From assembly GCA_964461715.1 (NCBI GenBank), contig CAYWVR010000006.1, forward strand, positions 56,733 to 120,732: 64,000 nt of DNA. Reading direction: 5' to 3'. The translations under genes and the position numbers were made by a program. The notes beneath the pieces are model-generated. The model was not told the origin of the DNA. It made no database searches and saw only the letters and a list, made by a program, of their open reading frames with translations. Each line of letters begins with the position of its first letter. The stretch's first letter is position 1. This DNA comes from CAYWVR01 sp964461715. GTDB taxonomy: Bacteria > Planctomycetota > Phycisphaerae > FEN-1346. Positions 34,286 to 41,825 of this stretch are shown here, one piece after another.

Positions 34286-36148
34286 ATGCCTCACCCGCGT
34301 CCGCTCACCCCGGCCCTGGTCGGCCTTCTCGCCTTCTCGGCCGCCTGGGACATCCCCAAGCCCTCGACGTCCCCTCCCCCCGGGGCCGAGGCGGCCCCCG
34401 CGTCCAGCCCGGCCACCTACCCGGACGAGGCGGGGTTCCAGGCCCGGGCGCAGGCGGCCATCAAGGCCGTGGCCGACGGCGGGCTCCAGAAGTGGCGCGA
34501 GGGATATTTCCGCGGCGGCGACCCCGGCAAGTACCTGCCCGGCCACGCCATGGCCAAGCTGCTGCTGGACCCGACGGACCCCGAGGCCGTCCGCTATATG
34601 AACGACGACCGCTCGCCGAAGGAGCATTACCACTTCGCGGCGGTCAACTGGGCCCGGTTCCTGCCACGGTTCGGCGAGGTCCTGACCGAGAAGACCCACG
34701 AGACCCTCGCCGAGCAGGCCGCCAAGTACGGCTCCTATCACTCCGGCGGCGGGACCGAGAATCACAAGATCATGTGGTACACGAGCGCCCTGGTGATGCC
34801 CCATTACCTGAAGGGCAGCGGCATGCTCGGCCGCATGGGCAAGGACGCGGTCCTCAAGAAGATGAAGGAGGTCCTGCGCCGGTACGTCAAGGGCCTGTAC
34901 GCGGTGGGGCAGGGGGAGTGGGACTCCTCGACGTACCTTTCCTTCGACTTGAACGGGATGCTCAACGTCTACGACTTCTCGCCCGACCCCGAGACGCGCC
35001 TGCTGGCGAAGGCAGCCCTGGACTGGTACGTGGCGGCGTACGCCCTCAAGTACCGCGACGGGCTCTACATGGCCCCGAATCAGCGGGGCTTCGCCACGGA
35101 GCCGTGCGAGAAGATCACCGACAACACGGGCTGCCTCTGGTGGGGCTCGAATCATACGCCCACGCACGAGGCGATGCGCGACTGGCGTTACACCCTCGCG
35201 CCCGTCACCAGCGCCTACCGGCCCAACAAGGTCCTGACGGCCCTGGCGCGCAAGGACCTGCCGCACCTGGCCTTCGAGTCCCGCAACACGAAGCCGAATT
35301 ACTGGTTCGGCCAGGGCAAGGAGCCCGACGCGAACCATTCGCAGGAGACGGTGTACGTGGCGGCCCACTACTCGATGGGCGTCGAGTGGGACCGGGCCTG
35401 GGGACAGTTCGCCGACGGCCGCGTCTTCGACCAGCGGGCCCGGTTCCAGATCGTCGCCTCCTCGCCCCGGGGGGGCATCATGATGACGGGCGGCCACCCC
35501 TGGGAGCACCATTACCAGGACCGCAAGGGCAAGTACGACCAGCGGGCCGCCTGCGGCGCCGCCATGATGTGCCTGACGGAGGTCCCGGAGGACACCTCTC
35601 CCGACTACGCCTTCTTCTCCGTCCCCGCCGGGGCCGAACCCGTCGAGCGCGACGGGTGGTTCTTCATGGAGGTCGGCGGGGCGTACGTCGCGGTGCGCGG
35701 GCTCGGGGAGAAGGCCGGTCTCGGGGAGACCGTGCTCTCGGAGAAGCAGAAGAAGCGGGGCCGCGAGCCGCAGCCGATTCTCCGCTTCGACGGCCGCCGC
35801 ACCGGCTTCGTCTGCCAGACGGCCGACCGCTCGGAGTTCGCGAGTCTGCCCCTGTTCGTCGCCGCCGTCACCACGAAGTGCCGCCTCGACGACTCGGGCC
35901 GGCCCCGCGATCGCCGCGTCGCGTTCACGACGCTGGACGGCCGCACCCTCGAGATGACCTATCGCCCCGGCGCCCAGACCGCCGCCGTCCGGATCGACGG
36001 CCGGGATGTGGACCTCCAGACGTGGTCCGTCTACGACGGCCCGTACCTGAAGCAGAAGGGCGGCGTGATGACCGTCCACGACGGCGAGACGGGCTATCGC
36101 GTGGACTTCACGGGCGAGATGCCCGTCTATACGCCCTATACGCCCTGA
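34286..36148 (+). CDS. Secreted toroid-fold polysaccharide lyase-like protein
   Basis: 620 residues from the ATG at 34286 with GGAGG at 34276. Signal peptide about 1-20, then a Pro/Ala-rich linker. The alpha/alpha toroid-like region (about 50-400) includes GTENHKIMWYTSALVMPHYL, NVYDFSPDPETRLLAKAALD and NHSQETVYVAAHYSMGVEWD, with conserved-looking His, Asn and Tyr. A beta-sandwich finishes the protein. The layout suggests a heparinase/alginate-lyase relative more distant from the pair at 17234 and 22873. A -10-like TATACT lies at 34218. Confidence 0.7.
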   Translation: MPHPRPLTPALVGLLAFSAAWDIPKPSTSPPPGAEAAPASSPATYPDEAGFQARAQAAIKAVADGGLQKWREGYFRGGDPGKYLPGHAMAKLLLDPTDPEAVRYMNDDRSPKEHYHFAAVNWARFLPRFGEVLTEKTHETLAEQAAKYGSYHSGGGTENHKIMWYTSALVMPHYLKGSGMLGRMGKDAVLKKMKEVLRRYVKGLYAVGQGEWDSSTYLSFDLNGMLNVYDFSPDPETRLLAKAALDWYVAAYALKYRDGLYMAPNQRGFATEPCEKITDNTGCLWWGSNHTPTHEAMRDWRYTLAPVTSAYRPNKVLTALARKDLPHLAFESRNTKPNYWFGQGKEPDANHSQETVYVAAHYSMGVEWDRAWGQFADGRVFDQRARFQIVASSPRGGIMMTGGHPWEHHYQDRKGKYDQRAACGAAMMCLTEVPEDTSPDYAFFSVPAGAEPVERDGWFFMEVGGAYVAVRGLGEKAGLGETVLSEKQKKRGREPQPILRFDGRRTGFVCQTADRSEFASLPLFVAAVTTKCRLDDSGRPRDRRVAFTTLDGRTLEMTYRPGAQTAAVRIDGRDVDLQTWSVYDGPYLKQKGGVMTVHDGETGYRVDFTGEMPVYTPYTP

Positions 36149-36188
36149 AGCCCGGGGCCTCCGGCGGCCCCCCGGGCTGGGAGGGATC

Positions 36189-36680
36189 ATGGACATGGAC
36201 CATCTCGAAGCTTATGTCGTGGCCCTCGGCCGGCTCTGCTTTGCGGCCGTGTGCGCGGCGTCGGTGGGGTGGGAGCGGGAGGCGCAGAAGAAGAGCGCCG
36301 GCCTGCGGACCCACGTCCTCGTGGCCGTAGGCTCGTGCCTCTATGCCCTGGCCGCCGAGAACCTGGTCGCCAGGTACGAGGGCGTCGACATCATGCGGCT
36401 CATCCAGGGGGCCCTGATGGGCACGGGCTTCATTGCGGGCGGCGTCATCTTCCGCCAAGGGACGAGCGTCCGCGGGTTGACGACGGCGGCGGGACTCTGG
36501 ATCATGAGCGCCGTCGGCGTGAGCATCGGACTGGGGTTCTATTTCCTGGCCATCGCCTCGACGGCCCTGACGTTCGCCGTCATGACGACGCTCCGGTGGA
36601 TGGAAGGCCGGTTCTCGGATAAGGAATCGAAGCAGGACGTCGGCCCCGGCACGGACGAGGTGGAGGACGACGATGATTAG
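36189..36680 (+). CDS. MgtC/SapB family membrane protein
   Basis: 163 residues with four to five membrane helices. Family marks: SVGWEREAQKKSAGLRTHVL, GALMGTGFIAGGVIFRQG and VRGLTTAAGLWIMSAVGVSI. The C-terminus is a short acidic tail ending in Asp repeats, without the large soluble domain of virulence MgtC. Members modulate Mg2+ homeostasis or ATP synthase, but the general family is uncharacterised. It overlaps the next gene by 8 bases. Confidence 0.93.
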   Translation: MDMDHLEAYVVALGRLCFAAVCAASVGWEREAQKKSAGLRTHVLVAVGSCLYALAAENLVARYEGVDIMRLIQGALMGTGFIAGGVIFRQGTSVRGLTTAAGLWIMSAVGVSIGLGFYFLAIASTALTFAVMTTLRWMEGRFSDKESKQDVGPGTDEVEDDDD

Positions 36681-37914
36681 ACGCACCCTTGCCGCGACGC
36701 TTGTGGCGGCGGCCCTGGCCTCGGCCGCCTCGGCTGCCGACTGGCCCCGGTTCCAGGGCCCCAACCGCGACGGCACGAGCCCCGAGTCGGGCCTCGGCCG
36801 AAGCTGGCCCCCCGGCGGCCCCAAAATCCTCTGGAAGACCGATGTGGGCATCGGTTACGGCGGCGTGGCCGTCGCCGGGGGGAACCTCTACCTGCTGGAT
36901 CGCGAGGCCGGCGCCGCCGACGTCCTCCGCTGCCTCGATGCCGCCTCCGGCGCCGAGAGGCTCCGCGCCGCCTACGACGCCCCCGGCAAGCTCAGCCATC
37001 CCGGCTCGCGCTCCGTCCCGACGGTCGACGGGGACCTCGTCTTCACCGTCGGCGGATGGGGCCACCTCAAGGCCTGGAATCGCGAGACGTTCGCGGAGGT
37101 CTGGGCGCGGCACGTGCTGGCGGACTGGGACGGGAAACTCCCAAGATGGGGCGTCAGCCAGTCGCCGCTGGTGGTCGGCGAGAAGCTTATCGTCGCCCCG
37201 CAGTCGAAGACCGTCGGCGTCGTCGCCCTGGACAAGGCCACCGGCCGCGAGCTCTGGCGGTCCGGCCCCGTGGGCGAGATGCGGTACGTCAGCCCCGTCC
37301 TGCACACCCTCGCCGACACGGCCCAGGTCGTCATCCAGAGCGTCGATCGCGTCGCGGGCGTCGACCTGGAGACCGGCCGCATCCTCTGGACCTACCGCTA
37401 CCACTGCCGCAATGCGATCCCCCATCCCACGCGCGTCGGGCCGGGGGCCCTGTTCATCACGGGCGGCTACGACGCCGGCAGCGACCTCGTGCGCATCGGG
37501 CGCGGTCCGGGCGGATGGACGGCGACGCGCGTGTGGCGGCACGAGGAGATCGGCTCCCAGATCCCGCAGCCCTTCGTCCTCGGCCAGAGCATCTACCTCG
37601 TCGGCAACACGAACACCCGGGCCGACGGCATGGTCTGCCTGGCGGCCGACGGCTCCGTCCGCTGGCAGACCAAGCGCGACCCGCACCTCGACCGCGGCAA
37701 CGGCGTCCTGACCGCCGACGGGACCCTCTACCAGATCGACGGGGCCTCCGGGGAGATCTACATCGTCGAGCCCTCGCCGGCGGGCTTCCAGCCCCTCGCG
37801 AAGGCCCCGCTCCTCTCGGGCCGCCAAATCTGGGGCCCCATGGCCCTGGCGGAGGGCAAACTGTATGCCCGGGACTCCAAAAGACTCGTATGTATTGATC
37901 TGGCCGCGCCCTGA
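36673..37914 (+). CDS. Exported PQQ-type beta-propeller protein
   Basis: 413 residues. Signal peptide about 1-21 (MIRRTLAATLVAAALASAAS). ADWPRFQGPNRDGTSPESGL is the characteristic opening of planctomycete PQQ-like propellers, followed by blades such as VVALDKATGRELWRSG and VDLETGRILWTYRY. No PQQ-binding residues are evident, so a scaffolding role is possible. It is translationally coupled to the MgtC-like gene. Role unknown. Confidence 0.88.
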   Translation: MIRRTLAATLVAAALASAASAADWPRFQGPNRDGTSPESGLGRSWPPGGPKILWKTDVGIGYGGVAVAGGNLYLLDREAGAADVLRCLDAASGAERLRAAYDAPGKLSHPGSRSVPTVDGDLVFTVGGWGHLKAWNRETFAEVWARHVLADWDGKLPRWGVSQSPLVVGEKLIVAPQSKTVGVVALDKATGRELWRSGPVGEMRYVSPVLHTLADTAQVVIQSVDRVAGVDLETGRILWTYRYHCRNAIPHPTRVGPGALFITGGYDAGSDLVRIGRGPGGWTATRVWRHEEIGSQIPQPFVLGQSIYLVGNTNTRADGMVCLAADGSVRWQTKRDPHLDRGNGVLTADGTLYQIDGASGEIYIVEPSPAGFQPLAKAPLLSGRQIWGPMALAEGKLYARDSKRLVCIDLAAP

Positions 37915-38034
37915 GCGCCGGGCCGCCTGCGCCTTCGCCATCTTGCCAGGCCCCCCGGGGCCAAGCCGCAAGCGGCGGGCGCGCGGTGAATAACCCCGGC
38001 GAACCTGCGTATGAACGGGCGGAGCAGGTTTCCT

Positions 38035-38064
38035 TTGGCCCCCGCGGGGGGGAGCCGCTATAAT
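38035..38064 (+). promoter_or_regulatory. lemA promoter
   Basis: TTGGCC (38035-38040), 18-base spacer, perfect -10 TATAAT (38059-38064). Predicted start near 38071, giving a leader of about 30 bases. Confidence 0.5.
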
Positions 38065-38099
38065 CGCCCCTCGCCGAGACCTTTCGGAAGGAGATGCGC

Positions 38100-38684
38100 A
38101 TGAGTGCGCTGACGGCAGGCGGCATCGTGCTGATCGTCCTGTTGGGCCTCTTTGGGGTCGTCCTCCTGGTCGTCCTCTGGCTCGTCGTCGTCTACAATGC
38201 CCTCGTGAGGCTCCGGAACCAGGTCAAGAACGCCTGGAGCCAGATCGACGTCCAGCTCAAGCGGCGGTACGACCTGATCCCCAACCTCGTCGAGACCGTC
38301 AAGGGCTACGCCTCCCACGAGAAGGAGACCCTCGAGCGGGTCATCCAGGCCCGCCAACGGGGCATCGACGCCTCCAACGTCCAGGAGCAGCAGGAGGCCG
38401 AGAACATGATCACGGGGGCCCTCCGCCAACTGTTCGCCCTGTCGGAGGCGTACCCGGACCTGAAGGCCAACACGAACTTCCTCGCCCTCCAGGAGGAGCT
38501 GGCCTCGACCGAGAACAAGATCGGCTTCGCCCGCCAGTACTACAACGACGCGGTCCAGCATTTCAACACCCGCCAGGAACAGTTTCCGGCCAACATGGTG
38601 GCGGGGATGTTCGGTTTCCAGCCCGCCGACTTCTTCGAGATCGACCAGCGCGCCCAGCGCGAGGTCCCGAAGGTCGAGTTCTAG
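38100..38684 (+). CDS. lemA: LemA family protein
   Basis: 194 residues from the ATG at 38100, with GGAAGGAG at 38086-38092 correctly placed; the ATG at 38094 is too close. One N-terminal membrane helix (about 8-32) is followed by a helical-bundle periplasmic domain with VKNAWSQIDVQLKRRYDLIP, NLVETVKGYASHEKETLE and AYPDLKANTNFLALQEELA. LemA is often linked to HtpX-type proteases, as here, and is thought to take part in envelope quality control. Biochemical role unsettled. Confidence 0.97.
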   Translation: MSALTAGGIVLIVLLGLFGVVLLVVLWLVVVYNALVRLRNQVKNAWSQIDVQLKRRYDLIPNLVETVKGYASHEKETLERVIQARQRGIDASNVQEQQEAENMITGALRQLFALSEAYPDLKANTNFLALQEELASTENKIGFARQYYNDAVQHFNTRQEQFPANMVAGMFGFQPADFFEIDQRAQREVPKVEF

Positions 38685-38798
38685 GCCGGCCGGCGCCGGC
38701 AGGCGGAGGGCTGCAATGATGTGGGTTGGGGGCGGGCGGGCGGATGGTCGTGCTTCGGATGCTCGGGGCCCTCCTCCTTCGTTTACGGGGCTGACGAT

Positions 38799-39746
38799 AT
38801 GGCCACCTTCGAGGCCCTCGCCGGGGCGAACAAACGGAACAGCGTGCTGCTCGTCGTCGGCTTCGTCCTTTTCCTCTGCCTGCTGGGGGCCGTCCTGGGC
38901 TGGGCCCTCTGGGGCGACCCGCGGGCGGCGGTCCCCTCCATCGGCATCGCGCTCGGCATCGCCACCGTCATGGGTCTCGTCGGCTACTACGGCGGGGCGA
39001 AGGCCGTGCTGGCCCTCAGCCGCGCCCGCGAGATCTCGAAGGGCGACGACCCGCAGCTCTACAACATCGTCGAGGAGCTGCGGCTGGCCTCGGGCCTCCC
39101 GATGCCAAAGGTCTACCTGATCGACACGCCCGCCCTCAACGCCTTCGCCACCGGCCGCGACCCCGAGCACGCCCACGTCGCCGTGACGCGGGGCCTGAGG
39201 GAGCGGCTCTCGCGGGACGAGCTTCAGGGCGTCGTCGCTCACGAGCTCTCGCACGTCAAGAACTTCGACATCCGCTTCATGACGCTCATGGCGGTGCTCG
39301 TCGGGACGGTGGTGCTGCTGGCGGACATCGGCCTGCGGTCGCTCTTCTGGAGCCGAGGGGGCCGGCGTCGCGGCGGGGGGCAGGGGGGCGGCGCGATCAT
39401 GCTCGTGGTCCTGGTGCTTGCGATCCTGATGGCGATTCTTGCCCCCATCTTCGCGATGCTCATCCAGCTCGCCGTCTCCCGCCAGCGGGAGTTCCTCGCC
39501 GACGCCGACGCCGCCCGCATGACCCGCTACCCGGCGGGCCTGATCGGGGCCCTCCGAAAGCTCGCCGGCGACCATACCCCCATGCCCGAGGCCACCCGGG
39601 CCACCGCCCATCTCTTCATCGTCCAACCCGTCCTGGGGGCGCGCGGCAAGCGTCGCGAGGGTTCGAGCCTCTGGTCCAGCCACCCATCGATCGAGGAACG
39701 CATCGCGAGGCTCGGATCGTTGGGCGGGCTCGACGCGACCCCCTGA
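38799..39746 (+). CDS. htpX: HtpX-like M48 zinc metalloprotease
   Basis: 315 residues from the ATG at 38799; the longer frame from 38721 adds unlikely sequence. Two N-terminal helices (about 14-37, 47-70), then the zinc motif HELSH at 148-152 and a third ligand Glu near 231 in REFLADADA, with two further helices between. It degrades misfolded membrane proteins on the cytoplasmic side of the inner membrane. The ribosome-binding site is weak. The lemA-htpX pair is a common conserved arrangement. Confidence 0.95.
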   Translation: MATFEALAGANKRNSVLLVVGFVLFLCLLGAVLGWALWGDPRAAVPSIGIALGIATVMGLVGYYGGAKAVLALSRAREISKGDDPQLYNIVEELRLASGLPMPKVYLIDTPALNAFATGRDPEHAHVAVTRGLRERLSRDELQGVVAHELSHVKNFDIRFMTLMAVLVGTVVLLADIGLRSLFWSRGGRRRGGGQGGGAIMLVVLVLAILMAILAPIFAMLIQLAVSRQREFLADADAARMTRYPAGLIGALRKLAGDHTPMPEATRATAHLFIVQPVLGARGKRREGSSLWSSHPSIEERIARLGSLGGLDATP

Positions 39747-39887
39747 GCCGCGAGCCGGAGATCGCGGTTCCACTCGCCCGGCTTGTCACTTCGTTGCCTT
39801 GAGCCTTTGCCTGCGTCCTTGACGTCCGTTCGGCCGACACGGTAGAAGGGGGCGCGGGTTTGACGAGAGAGGGCCCCCGGTGCAAGA

Positions 39888-39933
39888 GGGGACGGGCCCC
39901 TCGTCCGACCTCCGGGAAAAGGGGCCGGTCCCC
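39888..39933. repeat. Inverted repeat, GGGGAC family
   Basis: Arms GGGGACGGGCCCCT (39888-39901) and AGGGGCCGGTCCCC (39920-39933) pair at 13 of 14 positions around an 18-base loop, in the gap before the gene at 39976. If translated from the GTG at 39880 it would give a KGPVPF-type low-complexity leader, which argues against that start. Confidence 0.6.
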
Positions 39934-39975
39934 TTCGGGAGCGTTTGTCCCGAGCCGGCGCCCGGGAGAGGGCCG

Positions 39976-40785
39976 GTGCTGCGTTCGTTCGGATACGTCC
40001 TGATCGGCGTCCTGGTGCTTGCGTTGGCGGCGGGGGTGACGCTGTCGCTGGCGTCGGACCTGAGCCGGTGGGTGCTGGCGCGGGAGGAGGTGCGGCTGAC
40101 GGCGCTGGACGTTCCCGCGCCGTCGAGTCCCGCCCCGGCCTACGCCATGGCCGTCCTGGAGACCGCCGGCGAGACGTCCCACGGTCCCTGGCTTCGCTTC
40201 TACTTCGAGGACGAGTGGACCGGGAGAGGCTGGGTGAATCCGTTGGGTCTGGCGCGGTGCGCGCGGCCGGGAGGGCTCCAGGACGGGAAGTACCGGTGCG
40301 AGGTGTACATGCCGGAGCAGTTGCCGCTGCTGGGCGTCCGGGCCGCCGCCACAGTCTGGGTGCGGCCGGCGGAGACGCCGGTCCTTTGGGTCGACGCCGC
40401 GGCGCTCCTCGCGCCCGCGCCGGACATCCCCGTGCCCCAGGCCGCGCGCCGGGCCCTCGCCGACCCCGCCAACACCGCCACGCCCGTTTACCTGGTCGGC
40501 GGGACGGCGGGTGCGTACGATAGGGCGCGGCAGCGGCTGGCCGAGGCGGACCTGCCGCCCGGACCGGCCGTGTGGCTTGTGCCCGGGGCGGCGTCGCGGT
40601 ATCTGGGCTGGATTCGGAGCCGGTGGCCGAACGTGCGCGGAGCGATCGTGGCCGAGGGCGAGGCGGCGGAGGTCGTCGGCGGGCTGGTCCGCCCGGTCGT
40701 CCGCGTTCCTGCCGCCGCCGAGGACGGGACCGAAACCGATGCCGCCCGCCGCTGGCGCGACGCGGTGGCGGCCACCGTGAGATAG
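39976..40785 (+). CDS. Single-span membrane protein of unknown function
   Basis: 269 residues from the GTG at 39976, just after GGGAGAGGG. One N-terminal membrane helix (SFGYVLIGVLVLALAAGVTL) is followed by a beta-rich domain with WLRFYFEDEWTGRGWVNPLG and YRCEVYMPEQLPLLGVR, and a C-terminal alpha/beta region. A GTG at 39880 would add 32 residues that only translate the inverted repeat and look non-coding. It lies between htpX and an amidase gene. I do not recognise a family. Confidence 0.7.
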   Translation: MLRSFGYVLIGVLVLALAAGVTLSLASDLSRWVLAREEVRLTALDVPAPSSPAPAYAMAVLETAGETSHGPWLRFYFEDEWTGRGWVNPLGLARCARPGGLQDGKYRCEVYMPEQLPLLGVRAAATVWVRPAETPVLWVDAAALLAPAPDIPVPQAARRALADPANTATPVYLVGGTAGAYDRARQRLAEADLPPGPAVWLVPGAASRYLGWIRSRWPNVRGAIVAEGEAAEVVGGLVRPVVRVPAAAEDGTETDAARRWRDAVAATVR

Positions 40786-40787
40786 AA

Positions 40788-40881
40788 GGGTGGCATGCTC
40801 ACGCCGCAAGAGCGTGGGCATGTTCGCGCGACGCAGCTGCGTGGGCGCGTGGTCACGCCTTACCGCGTGGCCAGGCCACCC
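40788..40881. repeat. Compound REP-like element with terminal inverted repeats
   Basis: A 94-base element bounded by GGGTGGC (40788-40794) and GCCACCC (40875-40881). Inside are a hairpin CATGCTCACGC with GCGTGGGCATG (40794-40804, 40812-40822), a perfect palindrome ACGCAGCTGCGT (40831-40842) and GCGTG-GT-CACGC (40847-40858). It fills the gap before the amidase gene and has no coding potential of its own. Confidence 0.6.
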
Positions 40882-40902
40882 GAGACGGATGGGAGGCGAC
40901 GT

Positions 40903-41616
40903 GTGAAGTTCGGCGCACGATTCATCTTCGCGGCTCTGGCGACGGCGGTGGCGTGGATGTCGGGATGCGGCGGGGAGGACACGCTGCTCCGCGCCCCGAC
41001 GCCGGCGACCCGGACGACACAGGACTACGTCTACCGTCGCCTCGACCCGGACGCCTGCCGCGTCGCGCCCCCGCCGCCCGCGCCCCCGCGGCACGAGAGG
41101 CCGGCGCTGCGTGTGCTTCCCCCGGTGGCCCCGGGGTGGGAGCCGCGCGTGCGGGTGCGGCCGTGGCGATGGATCGTCGTCCACCACAGCGCCACCGAGG
41201 CCGGCAACGCCGCCGTCTTCGACCACTGGCACCGCCACGGGAACCACTGGGACGAGCTGGGCTACCATTTCGTCATCGGCAACGGCACGGACTCCGGCGA
41301 CGGCGAGATCGAGATCGGTAGCCGCTGGCTCAAGCAGAAGCACGGGGCCCATTGCCGCGTCGGCAACGACCAGACCTACAACCAGACGGGCATCGGCATC
41401 TGCCTGGTGGGCGACTTCGAGAAGACGTCGCCGACCCCGGCCCAGATGGCGTCGCTGACGGCCTTGGTGGACTGGCTGACCTCCCGCTTCCGCATCGGCG
41501 ACCGCCACGTCATCGGCCACGGCACGGTCGGCGACACGAAGTGCCCGGGCCGGCACTTCTCGTTCGCGGAGCTGACGCGCCGCCTTTGCGCCCGGCGCGA
41601 GGCGCGACGGCCGTAG
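40903..41616 (+). CDS. Lipoprotein N-acetylmuramoyl-L-alanine amidase (PGRP/Amidase_2)
   Basis: 237 residues from the GTG at 40903 (GGGAGG at 40890). A lipobox WMSGC puts the lipidated Cys at residue 22. A Pro/Ala-rich linker precedes the amidase fold: zinc His in WIVVHHSAT, Tyr in DELGYHFVIGNG, and second His with Cys in IGHGTVGDTKCPG. The spacing His-x7-Cys with a Thr two before the Cys matches the T7-lysozyme/PGRP active site, so hydrolysis of the peptide-sugar bond in peptidoglycan is likely. It is paralogous to the gene at 44724. Confidence 0.93.
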   Translation: MKFGARFIFAALATAVAWMSGCGGEDTLLRAPTPATRTTQDYVYRRLDPDACRVAPPPPAPPRHERPALRVLPPVAPGWEPRVRVRPWRWIVVHHSATEAGNAAVFDHWHRHGNHWDELGYHFVIGNGTDSGDGEIEIGSRWLKQKHGAHCRVGNDQTYNQTGIGICLVGDFEKTSPTPAQMASLTALVDWLTSRFRIGDRHVIGHGTVGDTKCPGRHFSFAELTRRLCARREARRP

Positions 41617-41657
41617 GCAGGGGGCGCCCACGCGGCTCATGGCAAGGAGTCGTCTCA

Positions 41658-41825
41658 ATGTTTACCCGCCTCGATTTCGTGCACGCCGCGGGGATGGGGG
41701 CCGCGGGGCCCCTGGCGGCCGGCGTCCGCTGCACGGACATCCACGCCGACCGCGACCGGCCCCTGCGACCGCCGAAGCCGAACCCGAAGGGCCCCGAGAA
41801 GGGCGAGCCCCCGGAGACGCCATGA
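41658..41825 (+). CDS. Mini-ORF resembling a decayed Tat signal
   Basis: 55 codons from ATG 41658 with AAGGAG just upstream (41643-41648). The start TRLDFVHAAGMGAAGPLAAG strongly resembles a planctomycete Tat signal (TRRDFxxxAGxGAA) in which the second Arg has become Leu. The rest is Pro/Lys-rich and the stop overlaps the glycosidase start (ATGA at 41822). Its role may be only to couple translation to the next gene. It could also be the relic of a lost exported protein. Confidence 0.45.
   Translation: MFTRLDFVHAAGMGAAGPLAAGVRCTDIHADRDRPLRPPKPNPKGPEKGEPPETP

Noticed and set aside
39880..39975. GTG 39880 as start of the membrane protein
   Set aside because: The extra residues only translate an inverted repeat; a GTG with a better site lies at 39976, right before the membrane helix.
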